NCBI GenBank assembly: GCA_029339505.1
Contig: JAQISU010000123.1
Span: 6,499,501-6,563,500, forward strand
DNA length: 64,000 nucleotides
Origin: Unio delphinus
Taxonomy: Eukaryota > Mollusca > Bivalvia > Unionida > Unionidae
Reading direction: 5' to 3'
Shown: one piece after another, positions 34,510-49,000 of the stretch
Layout: each line of letters begins with the position of its first letter
Numbering within the stretch: position 1 is the first letter of the stretch
Made by a program: the position numbers and the translations under genes
Notes under the pieces: model-generated
What the model was told of the DNA's origin: nothing
The model's database searches: none
What the model saw: the letters and a program-made list of their open reading frames with translations, nothing else

Positions 34510-36030
34510 GTATATATATGAAGGAGTTAGATACTTTTGTCTTATCCAACTTTCTTTTGGTTTCGTCAAGGTTTTTCCTATATTCTTGTTTATTTCTCGG
34601 TATTCCTTTGCCCATGTTGTGTGTCGGGTGTTTTTGGTGTCTCTTTGGACATCACACAAATTCAGAATTTCTTTTGTAACCCAGGGAGTTTCTTTGGGCG
34701 ATAGAGGACAATGATGACCTTGGCAGCTGTTGTCATGACTGAGTTAAAAGTGTATGTCATCACTTGAACATTAACACAAGGAATGGAGCAAATTTTCCCC
34801 CAAATATGGCTTGCAATGACTTCCAGATGCTAGAGTCCTTCAGTTATTCAAGGTTGAATATGAGCCTGATGTTCTTTGGCTTGTTCAGCCTCACTCGTAA
34901 GTTCATAATCATGAGATCCTGATCCCTCCCAACATCAGCACATGGGAACGTCCTTGTTTTTTCTCTATTGATGTCAGATTGGTAACGGTTCTTAACCACT
35001 TGTTTTCCCTCTGGCTATGATGGTTTATGTTTGGTGCGTGCCATGTCCATCGTGAAGCTTTATGTTGGCCCAGGGTGTTGATTAGTACCAGGTTGTAAAA
35101 GCTTGCGAATTCGTTCAGCTGTCTCCATCTTTCATTGGTAAGATCATTGCAAGAAGGTCCACAATGACCATCAGTCCTTTAGAGCACCTTTGCCAACTTT
35201 GTCATTGCATACCAGTATGATAATGATGTCTACTTTACCGATCATGCTTAGAAGATCCTGAGTTTTGTTGTAAAATGTCTCGATTTATTCATAATCATGA
35301 TCGGTAGTTGGAGCATAGACTTGGATAATTCTGATGTTAACTGGAGATGCTTTCAGACGAATGGAGATGATTCTGCTAGATATTCAATCATATCCCTTGA
35401 TGGCATTGTTTACAATGAAATAGAATATATGCCCACAATCAGTTTCGTGTTCTCCTAGGGCTTTCCATCAGACTTCACAGAGTCTCAGCATTAGCCATGT
35501 GTAGTGTTCCAGCTCATGTGTCAACTCTTGGAGTCTTCAATTTGCACCAGAGTTATAATGTTCCAGGTGGCGATGGCGATGTTGTCTCTCGCTCTTATTT
35601 TATGCCAAGTATCAATAACACACTTGTCACCTCCGTCCTGCTGAACAATAACGGGCACGGTCTTTGTTGACCCAGGCGACAACCGACCAGTATGGTAACT
35701 TCAGATTTGTTCAGCATTATTAGTGTGTCATGGGCAGAAGTCATCTGGCGGAGCCCATCCCTATGCAGACCAAATAATTGCCAGAAGTGGATGTAGTACA
35801 TCATCCAGCTCCCTTAGCGACACCACGCCAGATTTTCTTATAGGGTTTACTCTCTTAGCCTTTGACGAACCAAAGCCAACCTGCAAGGCAGCAGGAGACT
35901 CGTGTATGGGCGGGTTCGTCCATTTCCCGAGCAGATAGAGCATCTGCCACTGCCAGTCAGGGTCCTTACAAATAACATACGAGTGACAAGACATAGACTG
36001 TCTTCTTTACCTGATACTAAGAAAGGCAAA
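34510..36030 (-). pseudogene. Decayed RTE-type LINE, 5' and endonuclease part
   Basis: Reading the minus strand from 36030, pieces appear in several frames: SSKAKRVNPIRKSGVVSLRE, then SYHTGRLSPGSTK with KCVIDTWHKI, then IAIATWNI (the WN motif that opens APE-type endonucleases), IIQVYAPTT-like text (worn), ERWRQLNEFASFYNLVLINT and RWTWHAPNINH. This order matches the endonuclease of RTE/BovB-like LINEs (also annotated as craniofacial development protein 2-like in genomes). Many stops and shifts are present, and no RT part is recognisable before 34510. It is an old, truncated copy. Confidence 0.65.
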
Positions 36031-38190
36031 AATATACTTACAGTTTTACATCCTGAATATGTACTTTCTTAGTTCTGCAAATCCGAATTACATGAGCCCT
36101 GTCATAGGGTTTTAATCATGCTTACTCATTTCGAGTCTGTACTGTAAGTTTGATTATATTCCAAGTGCAATCAAATTATCCTTACTGCACTTAAATCGAA
36201 ACAATCATTAAATTAGATAGCCATGTTTGGATAATCGCAATTGAATGACTTCATATTTTCCCCACATTTTGATTTCAAACATTCAATGACAGAACATATG
36301 TCAACACACTTCTCCTTCGCTGTCTCATTCTGATTTATTTCATGTAGAATTTACACAGATAAATCAAGTCCATAATCACGAAATTGCAAATACCAAACCC
36401 TTTTCATTCCAAGTCAATTGAAAACGTTGTTGCAATGCGTATTCATCCACAATGTGACCGTAAAAAACGTCATTTTTATTTGAAAGATATGCCTTGCACC
36501 CGACTAAATTCAGATTTATCCGGCCGATGTTATGTGCACTTTAATAATACTGTTGTTGTATAATGAAGAATCTGCGCTTGTGTATCTAGTTTTTGAATTC
36601 GGCAGTTACTTTCTTTCTTGTATTGCATTTTGTTTGTATAAGCATTAAGCATTAGTTTGAATAAGAAAATGAGCATTTAATAAAAATGTTACTGCATTTA
36701 TATGGGAAATTGTTTTGTCGGATGGATATACTGCACTCATAAGCGCGAGTCATTCAAACTCCTTCACCCCCTCCTGAAGTCACTCACCTCACCCACCCTC
36801 AGCTCTTCAACCCAACGGGGCGGTCAATAGAAAAGAACATAACAAATACAAAAACAATGGGGATACAAGTTAAAAGAAATACTAAAAACTAAGAGATGGT
36901 AAACAACACATAACATACATGCATCCGATTTATTTCATTTCTATTTTTTGTGTGCATTGATTTTCATTTTCTTTAATTTTCTTTATAAAATTAATGAAAT
37001 AGAAAATCATTGTAAGAGGGGAATTGATATTATGAGTACTGTCCCCTACCAGACTATATTTAGTTTTCTTTTAGATAGGCCTACTAAATAAAGACAATTC
37101 GAATGAAGATTTGATCTTTATAAATGCCGTTAAAACAATAACACATGGATTGCATACAAAACATTATAGCAGCACACATATAGCTAACACCGTACAACAC
37201 TGATCCCTGGCAAGGATAACTGCTTCAAGTAAGGTTCAAAAAACCATACTGGGTTTTTACAACGTGCATATTTATTCACTAGTTAAATGAGATGCAACAA
37301 ACCCTAATCAGAATTCTATACATTTCTGAGGAAAAATTATTTTATTTTTATAACGCACAATACTAATAGTAATGGAATTTAACATACATTTATTTATTTT
37401 TAAAATTAACCTTTCGGCAGTAGTGCGTCCTCTCTGTGATGGGAACTGAGAGGGACCGCACGCATAACGGAAATGCAGCTTTCGGAAATCTGAAAGTGAA
37501 CCAAATTGTTCAGCACACATTGATGCTCTTCAGATCTCGCTGGACAGTTGTTTGTTCAATTTTCATCCAACAATGACCTATTGCAGAAACATAATTTTAC
37601 ATGAAAGACACGAACAAAAACAATTTTGTTTGTACAAATCATGCCTGTAAGTGTTAAACTGACGTATTTAGATAAGTTTCTTGTCCAACTGGTGCCTTTT
37701 ATCCTGAACTGACTCAAACCCTCCTGTTTTTTTTATTTTCGACATCATAGAGCTTTTTTGAATATTTTCCTGTAACTAGGCGTCTAAAGATTCGGTATAT
37801 GCCATATGCCTGATTAAAGTTTATTAGTACTAGAACAGATTAACCCACTTCTCGTGACCTCTGAACCACGAGTTTTAGATGTTTATGAGAATCTAACTCT
37901 GACAGGCAGTCAACAAAGAAGCATCCCATTTTCAATCCCAACTCGAAATAAATTGCAGATTTAGCTTATGTGTAAATGTATAAACGTTAGGCTCATGCCT
38001 TCAACTCTTAAAAATGAAGAGGTTTTAAATTCTCAGATATACGGTTGTTTTAGACTTTTTTCACTCTTTTCTGTTACTTTTTTCAAGACCATAAAGTTGT
38101 AACAGTAGCATCGTACTATCGAGCTCTAGCTCACTAACCCTACTTTCACCTGTCATAAACTACAAATACAAAATGAAAACCCTATGTTAG
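36031..38190. other. Intergenic stretch
   Basis: No gene or mobile element recognised. A C-rich patch lies at 36762-36825. Confidence 0.5.
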
Positions 38191-38194
38191 AAAC

Positions 38195-40945
38195 GGTTTA
38201 GTCGAAGTACATTTTATGGAAAAAGTGAGTTTTTGACTGGTTTTGGCCGATTTCAACCGGTTCCATCGGGATCAAACCGGTTCCATCCTTCTGAGACCGG
38301 TTCTAACCGGCTGATCCTGGTTCAAAACCGGTTAAGTCAAAGTACATTTTATGGAAAAATTGAGCCTTTGACCGGTTTAAACCAGTTCCATCTTTCTGAG
38401 ACCGATTCCAACCGGCTGTTCCTGGTGCAAAACCGATTAGAACCGGTCTAGTCAAAGTACATTTTATAGAAAAAGTGAGATTTTGACCGGATTCATCCTT
38501 CCGAGACCAGTTCCAACAGGCTGATCCTGGTTCGAAAGCGGTTAGAACCCATTTAGTCAAAGTACATTTTATGGAAAAGTGAGTTTTGACTGGTTTTCAC
38601 CGGGTTAAACTGGTTAAAATCGGTTCTGTCAGGATCAAACTGGTTCCATCCTTCTGAGAATGGTTCTAACCGGCTGATCCTGGTTCAAAACCGAAAAGAA
38701 CTGGTTTAGTCAAAGTATATTTTATGGAAAAAGAAAGTTTTGGACTGGTTTCGACCGGTTTAAACCAGATCAAACCGGTTCCATCTTAAAAAACTGGTTC
38801 CATCCTTCTCAGAGCGGTTCTAACCGGCTGATCAAGGTTCAAAACTGTTTAGAACCAGTTTAGTAAAATGTACATTTTATGGAAAAAGTTAGTTACTGTT
38901 AAAGTTTTTACTGGTTTAAACTGGTTGCAACCAGTTCCTTCCAGATAAAACCAGTTCTATGCAGCTGGTCCTGGTACAAAACCAGTTAAAGCCAGTTTAC
39001 TCAAAGTTGATTTTATGGATAAAGTGAGTTTTTGACTGGTTTTTACCTGTTAAAAAGAGAGTTTTGGACTGGTTTCGACCAGATTAAACCAGATCAAACC
39101 AGTTCCATCTTTGAGACCGGTTCTAACCTACTGATCCTGGTTAAAAACCGGTTGGAACTGGTTTAGTGAAAGTACATTTTATTGAAAAAGTGAGTTATGA
39201 CTGGTTTATACCGATTAAACCTGGTTAAAACTGGTTCCATCGGGATCAGACCGGTTCCATCCTTCTGAGACCAGCTCTAACCAGCTGATCCTGGTTCAAA
39301 ACCAATTAAAACCGGTCTAGTCAAAGTACGTTTTATAGAAAAAGTGAGTTTTTGACTGGTTTAAACTTAAAACCAGTTCCATCCGGATCAAACTGGTTCC
39401 ATCCTTGTGAGACCGGTTCTAACATACCGATCTTGGTTCAAAAGTTAGAACCTGTTTAGTCAAGGTACATTTTATGGAAAAAGTGAGTTTTTGACTGGCT
39501 TTTACCGGTTTAGAAAACATCAAACCTAGTGATCCTGGTTTCAAACCAGTTGGAACCGGTTTTGTGAAAGTACATATTATGGAAAAAGCGAGTTTTGATT
39601 GGTTTCGACTGGTTTAAACTGGTTCCATCTGGATCAAACCGGCTCCATCCTTCTGAGACCAGTTCTAACTGGCTGATCCTGGTTCAAAACTGGTTAGAAC
39701 CGGTTTAATGAAAATACATTTTATAGAAAAAGTCAGTTTTTGACTGGTTTTGATCAGTTTAAACCACTTAAAAAACTGGTTCCATCCTTCTCAGAGCGGT
39801 TCTAACCGGCTGATCAAGGTTCAAACTGTTTAGAACCAGTTTAGTAAAATGTACATTTTATGGAAAAAGTTAGTTACTGTTAAAGTTAAAGTTTTACTGG
39901 TTTAAACTGGTTGCAACCAGTTCCTTCCAGATAAAACCAGTTCTATGCAGCTGGTCCTGGTACAAAACCAGTTTACTCAAAAGTACATTTTATGGATAAA
40001 GTGAGTTTTTGACTGGTTTTGACCAGTTTAAACTAGTTAAAACCGGTTCCATCCTGATAAAAACTGTTCTATCTTGCTGATCCTGGTTGAAAACCGGTTA
40101 AAACCAGCTTACTGAAAGTACATTTTATGGATAAAGTGAGTTTTTTTACTGGTTTTGACCGGTTTAAACCAGTTCCATCCTGATCAAACCAATTCCACCC
40201 ACTGATACTGGTTCAAAACTGGTTAAACCCGTTCACTCAATGTACATTTTTTATGGATAAAGTGAGTTTTGACTGGTTTCACCAAGCTTAAACTGGTTCC
40301 ATCCAGAGCAAGACGGTTACATCAGAATCACACCTGTTCCATCAAGCTCAACCTGGTTCAAAAATGAATTAAAACTGGTTACTCAAAGTAGATTTTATGG
40401 ATAAAGTGAGTTTTTGACTGGTTTTTACCTGTTAAAACCGGTTCCATCTGGATCAAACTGGTTCTATCAGCTGATCCTGGTTCAACATCGGTTTACACAA
40501 AATACATTTTATGGATAAAGTAAGTTTTTTAAATAGTTTTTACAGGTTTAAACCATTTGAAATCAGTTCTGTAACGCTGATCCTGGTTAAAAAACTGGTT
40601 AGAATTGATTTAGTCAAAGTACATTTTATGAAAAAAGTGAGTAATCGACTGGTTTTGACCAGTTTAAAGCAGCTAAAACCAGTTCCATTGAGATCAAACT
40701 GGTTCCATCCTTCTGAGACCAGTTCCAACTGGCTGATCCTGGTTCAAAACTGGGTTAGTAAAAGCACATTCGATAGAAAAAGTGAGTTTTGGACTGGTTT
40801 TGACCGGATCAAAACGGGTTCCATCCTTCAAAGACCAGTTTTTACCAGCTGATCCTGGTTCAAAACTGATTATAACCAGTTTAGTAAAAGTACATTTGAT
40901 GGAAAAAGTGAGTTTTTGACTAGTTTTCACCGGTTTAAACCAAAT
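38195..40945. repeat. Satellite of about 134-bp units rich in AACCGGTT dyads
   Basis: About 21 imperfect units follow each other, marked by the anchor GTACATTTTATGG(A)AAAA(A)GTGAGTTT near 38206, 38340, 38455, 38563, 38715, 38869, 39000, 39170, 39325, 39465, 39570, 39713, 39850, 39985, 40120, 40240, 40388, 40502, 40620, 40766 and 40890. Unit length varies from about 105 to 170 bp. Between anchors stand strings of AACCGGTT or one-base variants (AACCAGTT, AACTGGTT), then CCATCCTTCTGAGACCGGTT and GGCTGATCCTGGTTC. The last unit runs out near 40945. Frames read as proteins here are repeat artefacts. It lies about 660 bp past the CENPK stop. Confidence 0.97.
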
Positions 40946-41608
40946 TTTTAAATTTACCATCCCTTGTACCCCAAAATGTGTTTCTTTGAGCACTGCTTTG
41001 ATTAGTGATATTATAAATCTTCACAAACTACTCATTTTAACTTGAACTTCTCCGACTAGGGATATTGTACAATATCATGGTCACCTTCTCTTTTGTTTGG
41101 TGCTGAATACAGTTGACTTTAGTCAAAGTAATTTAATATGATCTTTACTGATAAAGTAATTGTATGAACAATCACCTCAAAACATGATGCTGACATTTTG
41201 TGTACATTTTCCAATACCGCAAATTACCCACTTAAGTGGTCAGGCACCAGTTATGTAACAATGTAATAATAAAGGTGTGACTATGTAAGTCCTTGTTTCA
41301 GTATGAGCTAAGATTATATAAAATACATTAAATGACTAATACTATTCAAATTTCAAGCATTTATTTCCAGAACATTAAGGTACATTTTTTCTCTACTTTT
41401 TAATATTATTGCACTATACAAATTTTTTATTTATCTATTAAATCAGACAAAGAAAATGCAACTGAAACACTTAAACTCAGTTCTTAACATTATACAATGT
41501 GATTACATTTAAATCTTTACTTTTAGTTTTGCATATGGTACACTTAGCAAAAAAGTAAGTTCATTTCCACAAAGGAGTGTATAGTTCTGAACAACTCCAT
41601 CCCAATGA
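40946..41608. other. CENPK 3' flank and likely 3' UTR
   Basis: AT-rich, with no ORF of interest. Several AATAAA words occur on the minus strand, for example at 41360-41365 and near 41427-41433, within 250 bp of the CENPK stop, so the mRNA probably ends in this stretch. Confidence 0.5.
41360..41365 (-). promoter_or_regulatory. Candidate polyadenylation signal of CENPK
   Basis: AATAAA on the minus strand about 245 bp after the stop codon. Another lies near 41430. Which one is used cannot be told. Confidence 0.35.
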
Positions 41609-44600
41609 TCATAAATGAAAGGGTATGAGTTTTATTCTGTTTTTATCGTCGGAGTGCCGCACAACAATATCGCATCTAAGGAGCAATTCCAAGTAAGGTG
41701 GCCAGTAGTGGTGATCTATTGTGATGTAGGGATCATTAGGCAAGTCCACACACCTGTTCATAAGATCCTGGAAATGTAACGGTACAATATAGCAAGTATT
41801 TCCACAGACTACACTAGTTAGCATGTAATTTAGGCAAGTATATTCTGGCAATTATAGAACTGCCTAAATAAGATCAAGTAATATTTACTTTCAGACATTT
41901 TCATTCCATATACAGTCCTACCCATTATATCGACATCACTTGTCTCGACAAGCCGTCTATGTCGACAAAAAAGCAAAGTCGATGTTGAGATAAAAGATAA
42001 ACGTACATGTCGACAGAAGCCCTTGGCCCCAACTTGAAAAAATCAATTGTTTTCTAATCATTTATGTCAACAAGCTGCCAGTTCAGACCAATACTTTGTT
42101 CAACATTTACTTGATCTTGCCGTCAGACTATAATTTTCCTGCATAATCATCCATGTCGACCAGCTGCCAGTTCTGACCCATACTTTGTTTAACAATTAGT
42201 TGATCTTGTTCTCTTTGATGTACTTTTCACAATGACTTCTAAACTAAATACATGTACTGTGTAATGTTTTCATTTCCCCTCCAACACTTATCTCGACATC
42301 CGTCAATCTCGACAATATTTCCACATGCCCGAGGATGTCGATATACACGGGTAGGACTGTACTGCATATACATTTTCTAATAATATATTATTATTTTAAC
42401 TGTCAGGAGAAAGAATGTGTGAAATCTCAGCTTGACAGGGTTTATAAACTTCAGAAAAATACAGCATGTGTTATGTTAGATACAAGTATTGATCATGCAT
42501 CGAAGTATTGTTTTCAGAAAATGGTTTACATTGTATAAAAGAACTGATTTATACAAGACAGTACTTGTATGTAAGTGTCAACATGGAGCAGATCTGAAAA
42601 GCTATTAAATGTAGAATGGGGGTTATTAGAAAAGAGCAAAGCATACTCACAAGCAGATATGATAGTAACTAAGTTAAGGTAGTACAGTGGAATAAAATAT
42701 TATATGTTAAGAAAAACTGATATTCAACCAAGAAAAAATCTGCGAACAATGTTAAAGCTGGATGTTAAGTTAAATCATATATTAAGTTACGTCATGTTGC
42801 TGTAAAAAAAATTCAAGAAATGACACAAAATCAATAATAATAGAGATCATTAAGGCATGAAATATAGTTCACAGTGACTTAATTGCAAAGAGTGTAGTAC
42901 TTCTACCAAGTACTTATAATTATTTGTCTTTCAAAATAGGAATTTAATTGGATTTTGGCAAGCATTTAAAAACAAAAATGTACTGATTTTTAGTTGTGAG
43001 TGGACTGATAATATGATCTTTGGCTAACAATAAATGGCAGCCTTATTTTAATGCTTGGTAATAAATCAGCACCAAATAGTTCCAAAAAACCTTTTGTTGA
43101 TAATTTTTAATTTCTCATTAGGTAGGTAATTTAATTTAAATTTAATTTAATTTATCAATCTGAATACAATATATAATACAATATTCCCCCTTTTGAACGG
43201 ACCCCCCTGACCAGCGGCCACCCACTTCTTGCGGATAGAATCCCTTGGCACCGTCAAGTTTGTATTCAAAAGTACCCCTTGAGAACAGCAACTCTTCTAA
43301 CGCGACCAGCTGCTAGTATTTTAGTATAAAAAATGTAAAATGTCCCTCTCATGAACGGCCACTTTTGTTTCTTCAAATGTATCCAGAACCAATGATTAAT
43401 TCAAATCCTGACGTAAGGTTAGCAATAGATTATCTCTATTGTCGATACATGTCTCCCATTGTCAAGTTTCCGTTAGAAGTTTTGATTAAAGATTAATAGT
43501 ATATCGTTGTCGATAAAAGTCTATGTTTACAGGAAAAGGGCTCAATAATGTAATGATAGAGTTTGGGGCTTAACACCTATGTCGAGTTATTCTCTTTGAT
43601 GATTATAACCAGACCTAATTGTTAAGATCATAAATGGGTCAGCATAGGCTAAAAATAGATTTTGTGCATTGGCACACACAAAGAACCTTGAAGAAAACAG
43701 GGTACCAGACAATGACTGACAAATCATGTGACAACATAGTTATTGCTTCATTTACGAAGACTGCATTTCGTCCACTCAACATAAGTTTTGTCGGCATAAT
43801 TAAATCACATACAGTTAGCAACAACCGAATAAATCATTACCAGACATTAACATGTCATCATGTTAACGGAGACATTATTTTGGAAGAAAGTCTGTTATTC
43901 TACTTGACTACATCGGGGGAGGGGGGACTTGCCAAACAATTTTATGTAGAAAAGACTCGAAAAAACAAGTTTATTTTTAAATGACTCAAATAAACAAAGT
44001 CATAACCGATAAGAAGGTTATTCAGCAACAGAGGAAAAGTAGAGCAAATATAAAGATAATTATGTATGTACCAAGCTGTAAATGACATTTCTGAATGAAT
44101 CTGCAATGTGCACGACAACAATAACCGCTCGCATATCACACTTACACCATAAAAAAAACTATTAACGTATATTCAGTTGAAGTAAGTTTGTTATTATAAC
44201 AAGAAGAACCTTTTAATGATTAATGTTACTTTTAAACTAAGATATTAAATGCTTTGAAGTATGTAGCTTTCTTACTAGGTACATTACATATACTTCTCAT
44301 TAAAAATTTAATCCCCCTCTAAAAAGGCCACCTGTCTTATAAGGCAACTTTCCCGGTGCAAAAGGGGTGGCAGTATAAGAGGTGAACTACTGCACTAATT
44401 TTAACACTGGCACAATTTAGTACACTAGTGTGTATGTTTGAGCAGGCATAGGGCTTTGATTGTCTATTAGCTCTGGACTAACAACAATTAACATGATTCA
44501 ATTGTCAAATTAAGCACTAAAAAGAATTTATTACTCTTAATTGACAAATTATGTTAGCAATTATAAGATTTTTTTTTAAAAAGCAGACATCTTTCGAAAA

Positions 44601-46051
44601 TAATGTATCGACAAAATGATGAGAGTCTTTTGACATATCTGAAGTGAACATTTATAAAACTTTTCTTCTTTTACTTTGTCAATGAAACTTGCAGTACATT
44701 TTTTTGTAAAACCACCCATGACAATGTAACATCCAATTCAGATTATAACAAAGCATATTATAGTGGGATTTGCATATATATATAAACTTACAAAAATAAT
44801 GGTTTTCAGTGGATGAAGGTCTTTCAACATCATGGCTTGATCATCTGGAAATTTCATCTACAAGGACACAGAAGAATTTGATGCATTCAACACAAAAATG
44901 CAGTGAACTGTCATGCCTATATAGTAAATCAAATTAATATAAAATTGTACAATTGGAAAAATATTTCTGATTAATTCAACATTTTAAATACATGTTCTTT
45001 AAAATAACTGAAATAGGAATAACATATACAAATATCCATGAGAATGAAATACATCAGTTTTTTCCATTTCATTTTTTTTCCTAAAAGTCAATAACTGTGA
45101 ATTTCATTTATTTTCATGGTAATCAATTTCCATAGTTTGGCTAAAATCATTTTTGTTAATAGTTAAATTCATAGATTGTAAAAAGATTCCTCTCCTTTAC
45201 TAATAATCAAGTTTTAAATGCAAAGCTTGTAATGACCACCGATATCAACAAAAACAAGCCAATACCAGGAATTTATACCCCATGCAGTTTTGTTGGAAAT
45301 GTGACATAGTAAAAGAGATGGTATAATTTGTAAAGGAAGATATTACTAATGAGGCAGAACACTGACAATGGAACACAGCTGATATTTTATGAATATCTAG
45401 CTTCATACAAAATCTGGATCTAATATTCAGCGCTCATAATTCCACTAAACACTGAGATAGAGTGCTGATAATAAAATTCCACTAAAATAATACCATTAAA
45501 AAGTTGCCTGCAAAGTTACTTAGTGATAAAGGAGATAAATGATGCAGAAAGCCAACAAATTTGTCCCTGGTGCATGAAAATCAAACTACATATTAAATCT
45601 GGCTGAAATACAAATATAAGAGAATTATTCTGCAGAAGTGAAAGTGGGTAGAGCCTGATAATCAGAGGCTATAATTCCACTAAAGGATGACACAAATTTG
45701 CTATAGTCTCTAGATATAGATGAAATCCAATAATACTAATAATGTGTGTGTGTGTGATTTTTAATGTAGCTAAACAATTTTTCAGTCATATCGCTAAGTT
45801 GTCTGCAATGTGACAGTTTATAGTGATGTCTTGCACTGAGTCAACATAAGGCAGACATGTTGCATCATATCCCATCCAGTCACATTATCCTAACACCAAG
45901 CTGACCCATCCTAACATTAATGCAGAGTGCCAAGCAAACTAGCTGCTAGTACCATTTTTTAAGTCTTTGGTATGACTCGTGCATGTGTTTCAAACCTGCG
46001 ACCTCCTGCATCAAAGGTGGATACTCTAACCACTAGGCCATTGAAGCCATC

Positions 46052-46086
<35 letters not shown>

Positions 46087-49000
46087 TACAACTGTACAAA
46101 CAGAAAGTACCCTTGAAAACAAGGGACAATTAGTAAAGAGTGCTTGTGTGTTATTTGGAGTTTAAATCTGGCTTTTAAAAAAGTTCAGTCATATTAATAC
46201 ATTATCATGCCACCAGGCTAACCAATCCAAACACTAACCTGTTAATGCTGAGCACCAAGCGAGGCAGCTGTTAGTACCATTTTTATAAATCTTTGGTATG
46301 GCTTGGACGGGGTTTGAACATGCAACCTCCCATATCAGAGGCACACATTAAGAACTTAAGTTACCACAGCAGTTGAATTATTAATGTAAAAATTCGGAAT
46401 TCCCAAAGTAATAATCAAAAACAATATTATGAAACAAGAATAAACAAGAGGAAAAAGAGAAAAAGAATCAAGACATTTTTTGAAGATTTTTTCTGGAAAA
46501 AAAAGTCACATTTTGGGGGAAATAATGAAACAGTTCTACAGAGAGATGTAAACGTTCTTATACGTTAAACATACTATAGCTATAGACACAAAGACACGGT
46601 GGTCCCATTTAGGAGTGCTCTTGGAACTCACCTGTTTCGACTGCAGGGACAATCTTAGAGACCTAGTAATGTTTTGTATCTTGTATGTTTTCAGTAGGTT
46701 TTTATGTTTTCCGGTTTCATTGTTTTTGTCATTTGTTTTTCTGTAGTGTAGTCATATCATCTATGTTGTAAAATGCTTGAAGCTTCTAAAGATTAGACAC
46801 TATACAAAATCCTTATTATTAATATTATTATTATTATTATTATTTGAAAATATGTCTTTCCTGAAGCATAGTACAACAAAGTCAATGGAACATGAAAATT
46901 GGGTTCATATGATCTACTTTTGATCACAGTAAATAGTACATAGGTGCCAACCCTCCCGGTTTGCAATTCATGAAAATGGTGATAAAAATTAGTGAAATTG
47001 ACATTAATTCGGGAAGTGATCAGAGAGTCTGCAAATATTTGTAGGAACAAATGAATGCATGGCAAATGTTTGGTATATTCCAAACTAAACTTCACTTTTT
47101 GTGCAATATATTTCTTTTTACTATTCTGAGTTTCCTCTGACCCTTGCAACACTGTTTTTTATATTTGGACATTAATGTTGGGGTGTTGGGTCAGAATCTA
47201 TTCCCTATCGAAAAGTTGGAATTCCTCTTGGCGTAACCTCTTACTAGTTGCCCTGCAAACTCAGACAACCTTTCATCGAGATATACCTGCATGAAATCGA
47301 TAGGAATATGATTTATTTTCTAAACAATCGTGAGCATAGCATTCATCATGTCTTTAATCCGCTAACAGGAGAGAGGAAAGTATGTTGTTGCTGAAATCTG
47401 ACCTGGATCTGTCTATTTTCAGTCAGAGTCACATGACTATACAATCTCGCAAGCTACATGTCAATGTGGTCATAGTCACATGATATGGACAATAAACAAA
47501 TTTCCAAAGTAAAAATGAGATAACAAGGGAGGAAACTCATTTCTCCCTGGTGATGACATTTTCAGCATGCATTGTCAAATGGTAATTCAAACCTGTGTTG
47601 GCAGTGCATGTGCGGAAAAAAATTCGGTTAGACCCCAGTTTCTCTTAAAAGCATTTGCAAAACTATTCTTATACATATAGATTAAAATACTCTAAAATAC
47701 TTGCTATCGAGCCAAGAGTACCAATCGGTTATAGTTCACTAATACTGCACCCAGTAATAAACGACCAATTTAGCAACTGCTGATTTCACAAACAGCGCTT
47801 AACGGGAAATCGGTTACAGTAGTCCCCCTTTTGTACGGCCCCCCTGACCAGCGGCCACCCGCTCCTAAAGGCCAGAATTCGTTGGCACCGACGAGTTTCT
47901 GTTCAAAAGTACCCCTCACAAAAGGCCACCCGGCTAACGCGACCAGCGGCCAGCATATTTGTGCAATAATATAAAATTTCCCCATCACGAGCGGCCTAAT
48001 TTTATTTTTAAATGTATCCAGAACCAATAATTAATTCAAATCTTGATGTAAGGTAAGCAGTTTTGATTATCTCTATCGTAGATACACGTATCCGAGTGTC
48101 AAGTCGCCGTTAAAAGTGTCGACTAAAGATTCATAGTATATCGTTATCTATGAAAGTCGATGTTTACAGGAAATGGGCTCAATAATGTTATGATAGAGTT
48201 TGGGGTTTAACACCTATGTTGAGTTCTTCTCGTTGATGATTATAACCAGACTTAATTGTTATAATCATAACAAGGTCAGATTAGGCTAAACATAGATTTT
48301 GTACTTTGGCACACAGAGACAACCTTAAAAAAGACAATAGGGTACCAGACAAGGACCGGAAAAATCACGCGACCACACATATTGTGATTTCAAGTGATTT
48401 TTTCCGGTCTTTGTTTTTAAGGCTTCCTTTACGAAGGCTGTATTTCGTAGAATCGACACAAGTTTTGTCTGCATAATTAAATCGCATACAGTCAGCAATA
48501 TCCGGATTCAGGAAAACGTACTTAATATTTTCGAAGAAAGTCGGTTATTCTACTCGACGACATGGGGTGGGGGGGGGGGGGGGGATGCCGAAAAATTGTA
48601 TGTACAAAAGACTCGTAAAAACAAGTTTATGTTGAAATAATTTGAATAAACAAAGTAATAACCGATAAGAAGGTTATTCAGCAGCAGTGGGAAAAAGGAG
48701 CAAATGGAAAGATAATTATGTATGTACCAAGATGTAAATGACGTTTTTGAATCCATTTGCAATGTGCATGACAACAATACCCGCTCGCATATCAAACTTA
48801 CGCCAAGAAAGCAAAATTAGTAACGTATATTCAATTGAAATTAATTTGTTATTATAACCAAAAAAAACTTTTATTATTCATTAATGTTTCGTTTAGACGA
48901 AGATATTTAATGTTTTGAAGTACGTAGCTTTCTTACTACGTACATTACATATACATGTACTTCTCATAATAAAATTAGCCCCCCCCCCCCTCTGGAACGG

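Noticed and set aside
38233..40993. ORFs of 60-113 codons with repeated Asn-Arg-Phe/Pro-Val words
   Set aside because: Produced by the AACCGGTT satellite in several frames on both strands. No start context or codon pattern of a gene.
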